From: JAWLEV01 sp046538105
Lineage (GTDB): Bacteria; Chloroflexota; Anaerolineae; UBA1429
Assembly: GCA_046538105.1 (NCBI GenBank)
Contig: JBKHJO010000060.1
Span: 1-12,723, forward strand
Direction: 5' to 3'
Length of the DNA stretch: 12,723 bases
Shown: one piece after another, positions 7,484 to 12,723 of the stretch
Layout: each line of letters starts with the position of its first letter
How positions within the stretch are numbered: the first letter of the stretch is position 1
Made by a program: the position numbers and the translations under genes
The notes under the pieces: generated by a model
Databases searched by the model: none
Seen by the model: only the letters and a program-made list of their open reading frames with translations
Told to the model about the DNA's origin: nothing

Positions 7484-9427
7484 TCTCACCTCGTAGCCGG
7501 CCTTTTCCGTGGTCACGGGAGCAGTTGCGGCGACGATCAGCAGGGCGCGTGGTACGCTGCCTCCGAATCCCTCGATGATGACTTGACCACGTCCCCGAGC
7601 ATCCACGGGTATCGACCTCACGCGGGGAGCGGGAGAGAATTCGACAACCTGCACCATATAGTCCTGCACCAGACGGTTGTCGTGACGCAAAAATCCCCCG
7701 GCGCGCCATCCATCTTCTCCCGACTCTACGTCGTCGTGAAAGCCCAGAGATGCTATATAAAAGTCATCCAGGCAGAGGCCAGGGGCGGTTATGGCGTCGT
7801 CGGTCATATAGTCGAAGCGGATCGCCACTTCCTGGCCAGAAAAGGGGCTTAGGTCCAGATGTTCCCGCACCCACCGTGCTTTGTGCTTCGTATCATCGTC
7901 CGCCACGCCTGATCTGCCCGTATACCCCGGCCCCAGCGCGAGGGTGTCTCTCTCTTTTGACCGCATGTACGCGCCCTGAAGCAGTTGCCACGTGCGACCC
8001 CCGTCGGTGGAGGCCCGCACATAAGCATAGTCCCAGTTCTCTTCGATATCGTACCATAGATCGAAGGCCAGAGTGGCCGTGCTGACGCCTCTTAGGTCAA
8101 AGGTTCGCTCCAGATAGGAGTGGCTGGCATCGCCCCGGTTCGACCACCACTGAAAGCGGCCGCTGGTGGGCGTGTTGGGTACAAGTTTGACTGCAGGCGT
8201 GCCACGAAAGGTGATCTGCAGCGAGGACTCTGTCTCATCTCCCACAAGTGCTATATAATCGGCACCATATTGGTGGACGTCTCCCTTGATGGTATGAGGA
8301 AAAGAGTCTATCCGTTCCCCTATCATCATCCTCACGTCCGCGTCGGGATACGTGTAGCGTTCGTCGGCCAGTGTATCCTGATCCAGAACGTTGGCCACCA
8401 GCCAGTCGGCGAATAGGGCATCGAAGGTGAGGGCGGGATCGCGTTCTCGCAGGGGATCATCGAAACTCCGAATGCCATTCTGGGGGTTCTGGATCACGGC
8501 CCTGAGTGTCTCTGGACCAAAGCGGTTCAGTGTGTACCGCAAAAAGAGATGTGAGGCGCCGTAATGGGCAGCCGAGGCGCCCGTCCAGGCATTGAGTTGG
8601 AGATCGGGCTGTCGCTCAAAGGCCTTGATGGTCGACCGCCAGGTGGTGAACCCGTTCAATGCCTCTGCAAGCTCGGAGGCGCCCTCGTTCAGCCAGGCTT
8701 CTTCGTTGCGATCCAGATGCCAGTGGATCAGGTGCTGAAACTCGTGGGCCAGGATGGCGTGGTATGCCGATGTGCCCGGCGGCACAGCGGCCGCGTTTAT
8801 GACAAACATCTCCCGGGCATTGCTATGGGGGTGCACGTCTCGCGGATATGCGTTAAGGAGGCTAAAGTAGCCCGCCGCCCCGCGTACATCGGCGTTGAGG
8901 ATGACGAGACGAGGATCGCCGTCGATGCCCGGCGACCATTCGCGGCCAAAATACTCATAGTTGGTGGGACAGATCTCTTTTTCAAAGAAGGTGGCCGAGC
9001 GTTCCAGATCCTCCTGATCCAATTCCAGGCCCTGTTCCACCCACATCTGCACGAGATCGGTGTGCAGGCAAAGGATAGCCGTGATCTGGTACATGCGTCC
9101 CTCATTCAGATCTCCGGTCCAGAACCTCTCCCGGTCTCCGACCCGGTACGCGCGGGGCATGCGGGTCGGTGGTCGAATACTCCCCTGCTCCATCCCGCCG
9201 CCCCAAAGCGATGCGTAATTACGTGGGGGCATGGGATTACGGGCCAGGCGCATGGCCAGGTCAGGAGTGGGGGAAGGAACTGTCGTCGGCGTCGATACAT
9301 CTTTTCCTTTGGGCAGAGATAGAGGCCGTCGCCCCTCGCGCCACTCTGGCAGCGCACAGGCGATCAGGGTCAAGAGGGCCGCAACGAGGAGTGCAGCAGC
9401 ACACAGGGCCGAGCGCCTGCGCGTCAT
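7466..9427 (-). CDS. Surface lipoprotein zinc metalloprotease (HEFQH; immune-inhibitor-A-like)
   Basis: This 653-residue protein begins with a basic N-region and hydrophobic segment ending in the lipobox LIAC (C24), so it should be lipidated and anchored outside the membrane. A Pro/Thr/Ser-rich tether follows (about 40-70). The catalytic domain carries HEFQHLIHW (H228 and H232 as zinc ligands, E229 as base) and, downstream, NEGASE (E248 as likely third ligand), a gluzincin-like arrangement resembling M30/M6 peptidases. A C-terminal jelly-roll-like module (about 425-560), with LAFDLWYDIEENWDYAYVRA, STDGGRTW and GLCLDDFYI, matches the carbohydrate-binding or MAM-like part of immune inhibitor A proteases. 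The ATG starts directly after the stop of the upstream gene (TAGATG). It is the last gene of the minus-strand operon. It could be a general secreted protease or could process the operon's peptide. Confidence 0.88.
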   Translation of the reverse strand: MTRRRSALCAAALLVAALLTLIACALPEWREGRRPLSLPKGKDVSTPTTVPSPTPDLAMRLARNPMPPRNYASLWGGGMEQGSIRPPTRMPRAYRVGDRERFWTGDLNEGRMYQITAILCLHTDLVQMWVEQGLELDQEDLERSATFFEKEICPTNYEYFGREWSPGIDGDPRLVILNADVRGAAGYFSLLNAYPRDVHPHSNAREMFVINAAAVPPGTSAYHAILAHEFQHLIHWHLDRNEEAWLNEGASELAEALNGFTTWRSTIKAFERQPDLQLNAWTGASAAHYGASHLFLRYTLNRFGPETLRAVIQNPQNGIRSFDDPLRERDPALTFDALFADWLVANVLDQDTLADERYTYPDADVRMMIGERIDSFPHTIKGDVHQYGADYIALVGDETESSLQITFRGTPAVKLVPNTPTSGRFQWWSNRGDASHSYLERTFDLRGVSTATLAFDLWYDIEENWDYAYVRASTDGGRTWQLLQGAYMRSKERDTLALGPGYTGRSGVADDDTKHKARWVREHLDLSPFSGQEVAIRFDYMTDDAITAPGLCLDDFYIASLGFHDDVESGEDGWRAGGFLRHDNRLVQDYMVQVVEFSPAPRVRSIPVDARGRGQVIIEGFGGSVPRALLIVAATAPVTTEKAGYEVRLEKFP

Positions 9428-9925
9428 CTAGGTTTTTCGGATTTCCAGTTGAGCGCCGCAGTTCGGGCACTGGCGAACGGGAATGCGCACCGGGAGTTCT
9501 GTGCCGCAGTAGGGGCATTTCTTCTCGGACAGAGAGGGCCCCAATCCCTCGAAAAGATAGACGACGCGGGTATCACGTCTCTCCCTCGTGCAGGCTCCCT
9601 CGGCAGCCAGGGCCTCCAGGATCTCCTGGGCACGCTCCTGGGAGATGCGATACTCGGCGCGGAGTTGGGATACAGTCAGTTCCCCGCCCAATCGACGGGC
9701 CGACTGCACGGCACCCGCTTTGAGAGCCTCCGTGCTCAGGGCCGCCAGGCGGCGCAGCCGGCGGATGCCCCCCACCAAGAGGGCGGTGCCGATTCCCAGG
9801 AGCACCAGCCCCACCAGGATACGGCTGCCGCTGGAACCCCCTGCGGCGGCGATCAAAAAGATGATGCCAAAGGTCAAAAAAGGTATCGAGGTCAGAACCA
9901 CAAGGATTGCCAATGCTTTTTTCAT
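9428..9925 (-). CDS. Small membrane protein with winged-helix-like region and C-terminal zinc ribbon
   Basis: I do not recognise a named family for this 165-residue protein. It has two hydrophobic helices (about 4-27 and 35-54), a basic patch (RRLRRL, 55-60) and a segment of about 80-126 whose pattern LTVSQLRAEYRISQERAQEILEALAAEG looks like a winged-helix DNA-binding domain. It ends in a zinc ribbon, CPYC and CPNC (C137, C140, C153, C156). The soluble part would face the cytosol. The ATG has an AGGAGT (9934-9939) 8 nt upstream, which makes the start secure. It lies 34 nt after the coiled-coil gene and touches the start of the protease gene. It could be a membrane-bound sensor or regulator, or an accessory protein whose HTH-like part binds protein instead of DNA. 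Confidence 0.8.
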   Translation of the reverse strand: MKKALAILVVLTSIPFLTFGIIFLIAAAGGSSGSRILVGLVLLGIGTALLVGGIRRLRRLAALSTEALKAGAVQSARRLGGELTVSQLRAEYRISQERAQEILEALAAEGACTRERRDTRVVYLFEGLGPSLSEKKCPYCGTELPVRIPVRQCPNCGAQLEIRKT

Positions 9926-9959
9926 ATCTCTTTACTCCTATCAACGGGGCGAAAGCCGA

Positions 9960-11144
9960 TCAGTTCCAAGCCTCGGTTGCTCGGTTGAGCGCCTGACCCA
10001 ATTCCTGAAAAAAGGACTCGATCTGTTCGTCGGTCAGTCGAGACTTTATATAGTGATCCACGATACGGCTGAACTTGAGGGGATTTGTGCCCATATCCCT
10101 TTCGTCCTCCACGTGATCCTGCAGCACCTTCCAGATCTGGTTCGTCGCGGCGACCGAGTGGGGCACCAGGACATGGGTACGGGACAGGTTGAACCGCCTC
10201 TGTTGCTCTCGCACCGTGCGGACGCTGTTTTCAAAGCGGTCGAGCCCTTCTCCCATCGCTTTGATCAGCCCCAGAGTCTCGCCCACGGCTCGCAGGCCCG
10301 TCTCGTACGCCCAGCGGATCTTGTTATGCTTGACCATTTTCTCCAGACCCTCACCGAGGGCTCCGGGGACATCCGGCGGCTCTTCCAGTTCCTCCAGCAC
10401 CCGCTGGAGGGCCGCCTGCTCGGCCAGGGCATCAAGGTTCTCCCGCAGGTGGTCGTGTCTTCCCCGGGCCTGGGAGAGAGTGATGCTCAACTGCTCCCAT
10501 TCCTTCCTCAGTTCCCCCTGCCTCTCTCCCGTCTCCTCTATCTTTTGCTTCCACGTCCGACGCACGTCGCGCAGTTCCTCCAGAGCGCGTCTCTGTTGCT
10601 CCTTGGCCCGTTTCTGCACCCGCTTGAGGCGGCGGATCCTGCCCAGATTGGTCAGCCATCCAAAGGGTGGTTTTCTCAGGGCCTCGATCTCCTCAAAAGC
10701 CTGAGCATACTCTTCCTCATAATCAAAGACCCTTTTCTTCAAGCGCTCTTCCCGTGTGTTGAGCCGAGGGTTGTGTTCGCGAAGGTCTTTTGTGGCCGCC
10801 TGTCCCTGGGCCATGAGTTCATCCATCGTCTGGCCCGTCTCCTCGATCTCCTGGGCCAGGTCGGCGATCTCTTGGCGAAGGCGTTCCTTTTCCTGGGCCT
10901 CGATCCTGTCGATCTGTTGGGCAAAGGCCGAAGGCATCTCGTCCCGCCGCTCGGCCAGGCGGGGATAACAAAAGGAGATCTGCTCCTGCCACATCTCCAG
11001 TTCGCGTTTGAAGATATCGTTCAACTGGAACTGTACCTCCTCGACCTCCTTGTAGCAGGCTTGCAGTTCCTCTCGTCTGGCCCGTAGATAGCGATGGAAC
11101 TCGGCCAGGGTCATACGATAGACGCGCTTTTTCGTCTGAAGCAT
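9960..11144 (-). CDS. Large coiled-coil protein of unknown function
   Basis: This cytosolic protein of 394 residues has no signal peptide or membrane helix and no family I can name. Most of it (about 10-260) is rich in Glu, Arg, Gln and Leu with heptad-like runs, for example EEVQFQLNDIFKRELEMWQEQ and QKRAKEQQRRALEELRDVRR, broken near 155-165 by the only Pro/Gly/aromatic patch (RKPPFGWLTNLGRIRR). The C-terminal third (about 265-394) is helical but less coiled and may be globular. I chose the ATG at 11144 because GAGG (11151-11154) lies 6 nt upstream and the resulting gap to the radical SAM gene is 8 nt. The longer in-frame start at 11213 would overlap that gene by 61 bp. Operon position suggests a scaffold or partner of the maturase, but this is inference. 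Confidence 0.82.
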   Translation of the reverse strand: MLQTKKRVYRMTLAEFHRYLRARREELQACYKEVEEVQFQLNDIFKRELEMWQEQISFCYPRLAERRDEMPSAFAQQIDRIEAQEKERLRQEIADLAQEIEETGQTMDELMAQGQAATKDLREHNPRLNTREERLKKRVFDYEEEYAQAFEEIEALRKPPFGWLTNLGRIRRLKRVQKRAKEQQRRALEELRDVRRTWKQKIEETGERQGELRKEWEQLSITLSQARGRHDHLRENLDALAEQAALQRVLEELEEPPDVPGALGEGLEKMVKHNKIRWAYETGLRAVGETLGLIKAMGEGLDRFENSVRTVREQQRRFNLSRTHVLVPHSVAATNQIWKVLQDHVEDERDMGTNPLKFSRIVDHYIKSRLTDEQIESFFQELGQALNRATEAWN

Positions 11145-11152
11145 CCCTTTCC

Positions 11153-12580
11153 TCACTTTCTTCTCAGGCCCACGCCCCAGGTCCTGGACCAGAGGGCCTT
11201 TTTCAGGCGCCACACCAGGCCCGCCCAGGGAGGGCCGCCCGGCGCCACATCCTTGAGATCATGAAAGTTGCCCCGTTCCTCCCAGTAAAGGGGGCAGGCC
11301 CCGCAGCAGATCTCTTTGATCTCACAGTTCTGACACACGGGGGGGACAAACTCTTTGTTTCGCCAATAACGGGCGGTGCGCGTGTGCCATACTTTTTTTA
11401 AGGGCTCATGCAGCAGGTCGCCGATACCGCGCTCGAAACTGGAGCAAGGGATCAATTCTCCCGCCGGATTTACCGAGATGAGACCGTCCACGCAGGCGCA
11501 CGACTTGGAGCCTAACCCCGCCTGTACGGGATTGAACAGACAGTAGGGCACAGGCGAATACCAGACAAAGCGCACGTCCTTTTTTTCGGCGCGTGCCTGC
11601 ACCGCCTCGATGATGGGGCCGATCTCCCTGTAACTGATATCGTCCTCCGCATGCTCCAGGGCCGTGCCGGTGCGGATGACCATGTTCATGGAAAAGTATT
11701 CGGAATGCAGATCATCGGCGATAAAATCCACGAGTTCTATCAGATGGGCTCGATTTCCCCCACATATGGTGGTGTTCGTGTGAGTGTGGATGCCCTCGCC
11801 TCTAAGATTCTCGACACCTCGTACTGCCTTTTCCCAGGCGCCGGGATGCTGAGTCACGCTGTCGTGCACCCCGGCCGAGCCCCCCTCGATGCTCACCTGG
11901 GCGGAATCCAGCCCTGCATCGGATAGGGCGTGGGTAAAGGCGGCATCGGCACATCGGATGCCGTTGGTGATCAGGTTGACACGCATGCCTTTGTCCTTGG
12001 CATAGGCCGTCAACTCGGGAAGATCATGGCGCAGCGTGGGTTCACCACCGGTAAAGGAGACGGTGGGACAATGGGCCTCGTCAAAGATGCGATCGATGAT
12101 GACCTTTACCTCCTCCGTGGTCATCTCGGGGACCTCCTGTCCGCGGTCGGGGGAATCAGCGTAGCAGAAGGTGCAACGATTCTGGCATCTATAGGTGATG
12201 GCGATCTCGGAGAGCACCGGCAGTTCCCGATGATGGCTGCCAAAGCGCATCTGCCGCACGCTGGGAGCGCCGCAGACCTCGTCGTTCAACAACGCCGAGA
12301 TGGTCTGCAGCAGGCTGTAAAGGTCCTGGCGCACCCTTTCCTCACCCACTCCATAATGGGCGGCCGTCTCCTCTATCACGCCCTCCACGTCGGGCCCTCT
12401 GTCCGGATCGTACAATCGGGACAATATAAAGAGAGCCGTCTCGTTGAGAAAGTTGAGCCGGTTGGGGCGCATGATAATGAGACCGTCTTCTGGTCGGATA
12501 TAGATATAATCCCGCGTGGCGTTCACCAGGTGCGTGGCGAATCCCTGCAGGTCCATGATCTGCCCACTCTGTGCTTGCAT
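11153..12580 (-). CDS. Radical SAM/SPASM peptide maturase with N-terminal PqqD-like (RRE) domain
   Basis: This is a likely RiPP-modifying enzyme of 475 residues. The N-terminal part (about 22-98) reads like PqqD, the RiPP recognition element that binds leader peptides: YIYIRPEDGLIIMRPNRL, then FLNETALFIL and a helical end. The radical SAM core has CQNRCTFC (C132, C136, C139) for the SAM-cleaving [4Fe-4S] cluster and the SAM-binding FTGGEPT (176-182). The C-terminal SPASM region has Cys residues near 361, 363, 379, 416, 419, 425, 426 and 429 for auxiliary clusters, including CQNCEIKEICCGAC. SPASM enzymes with RREs typically install thioether or carbon-carbon crosslinks in Cys-rich peptides. 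The ATG at 12580 sits 1 nt after the precursor stop. GTG 12592 (overlapping the precursor gene) and ATG 12556 are possible alternatives. No strong Shine-Dalgarno is visible, pointing to translational coupling. Confidence 0.92.
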   Translation of the reverse strand: MQAQSGQIMDLQGFATHLVNATRDYIYIRPEDGLIIMRPNRLNFLNETALFILSRLYDPDRGPDVEGVIEETAAHYGVGEERVRQDLYSLLQTISALLNDEVCGAPSVRQMRFGSHHRELPVLSEIAITYRCQNRCTFCYADSPDRGQEVPEMTTEEVKVIIDRIFDEAHCPTVSFTGGEPTLRHDLPELTAYAKDKGMRVNLITNGIRCADAAFTHALSDAGLDSAQVSIEGGSAGVHDSVTQHPGAWEKAVRGVENLRGEGIHTHTNTTICGGNRAHLIELVDFIADDLHSEYFSMNMVIRTGTALEHAEDDISYREIGPIIEAVQARAEKKDVRFVWYSPVPYCLFNPVQAGLGSKSCACVDGLISVNPAGELIPCSSFERGIGDLLHEPLKKVWHTRTARYWRNKEFVPPVCQNCEIKEICCGACPLYWEERGNFHDLKDVAPGGPPWAGLVWRLKKALWSRTWGVGLRRK

Positions 12581-12581
12581 C

Positions 12582-12723
12582 TTAAAAGTCACTCACACAG
12601 GCGGAATGGCAGGCGCTGTGACAGGCGCTATGGCACACGCAGGCCGAATGACAGGCACTGTGACAGGCATCGTGTACGCAGGCGCTGTGGCAGGCGTCGT
12701 GCACACAGGCGGAATGACAGGCG
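12582..12723 (-). CDS. RiPP precursor-like Cys/His-repeat peptide (N-terminus beyond window)
   Basis: The last 46 residues of a small peptide are visible; the frame is open at the right edge and ends with TAA at 12582-12584. They consist of ten units: a = ACHS, b = ACVHD, c = ACVCHS and d = ACVSDF, in the order a-b-a-b-a-a-c-a-a-d. This gives 11 Cys, 9 His and 10 Ala, with Cys mostly every fourth residue. Equivalent Ser positions use TCC, TCG, AGC and AGT, and Cys and His codons alternate, so the protein pattern is conserved rather than a recent DNA duplication. The stop lies 1 nt before the radical SAM/RRE maturase, the standard place for a RiPP precursor. The leader should be upstream of 12723. 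I know no named family with this exact repeat. Thioether-crosslinked (ranthipeptide/sactipeptide-like) or metal-chelating products are both possible. Confidence 0.8.
   Translation of the reverse strand, partial: ACHSACVHDACHSACVHDACHSACHSACVCHSACHSACHSACVSDF
12603..12722 (-). repeat. In-frame imperfect 12-nt tandem repeat encoding ACHS-type units
   Basis: The DNA repeats with a basic period of 12 nt (GCC TGY CAY then a Ser codon on the minus strand), interrupted by two 15-nt units and one 18-nt unit. Every departure in length is a multiple of three, and most base differences are synonymous, so the array is a coding repeat. It continues to the window edge and may extend beyond it. Confidence 0.85.

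Noticed and set aside
8564..9322. 252-residue open frame on the plus strand
   Set aside because: Antisense to the metalloprotease, whose lipobox, HEFQH and C-terminal motifs prove the minus frame.
9588..11087. 499-residue open frame on the plus strand
   Set aside because: It is antisense to the coiled-coil gene and the start of the zinc-ribbon gene. Its Leu/Pro/Phe-rich composition is what the complement of Glu/Lys/Arg codons gives.
12592..12723. CRISPR array or non-coding satellite
   Set aside because: The period is 12 nt without spacers, lengths change in steps of three, and differences are mostly synonymous, so it is coding sequence.
12582..12723. His-Xaa-Ser (HXS) system substrate
   Set aside because: The repeat is Cys-His-Ser-Ala, not His-Xaa-Ser, and only one radical SAM gene is visible where that system has two. 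It cannot be fully excluded because upstream genes are out of view.

Overview
The window looks like chromosomal DNA from a GC-rich, probably monoderm bacterium. Several start codons are TTG or GTG. The mix of a degenerate PP2C/beta-propeller membrane protein beside guaA and tsaD, a lipoprotein immune-inhibitor-A-like protease and an RRE-fused radical SAM enzyme suggests Chloroflexota (Anaerolineae-like). That placement is an inference, not a proof.

Left edge (1-837): a metallophosphoesterase on the minus strand runs off the left end. It is divergent from guaA, and the 188-bp gap between them holds one plausible sigma70-type promoter for each direction.

Plus-strand housekeeping operon (838-7483): guaA (GMP synthetase), a membrane protein with a PP2C-like N-terminus and a beta-propeller-like C-terminus, tsaD (tRNA t6A synthesis), a short alkyltransferase-like DNA repair protein (PWHR instead of PCHR) and selA (selenocysteine synthase). 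Gaps are 7-21 nt, so one transcript is likely. selA implies that the organism makes selenoproteins, although none is visible here.

Minus-strand accessory operon (12723-7466): transcription enters from the right edge. The first visible gene is the C-terminal end of a remarkable small peptide, built almost entirely of ACHS-type tetrapeptide units (11 Cys and 9 His in 46 visible residues). It ends 1 nt before a radical SAM/SPASM enzyme with an N-terminal PqqD-like (RRE) domain, which is the classic layout of a RiPP precursor and its maturase. Next come a large coiled-coil protein, a small membrane protein with a winged-helix-like segment and a zinc ribbon, and a lipoprotein zinc metalloprotease (HEFQH). 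All are tightly packed (gaps 8, 34 and 0 nt). The operon ends convergently, overlapping the end of selA by 18 bp.

The most exciting part is this right-hand operon. I interpret it as an undescribed radical-SAM RiPP system that makes a Cys/His-repeat peptide, possibly thioether-crosslinked or metal-binding. The peptide's leader and anything upstream lie outside the window.
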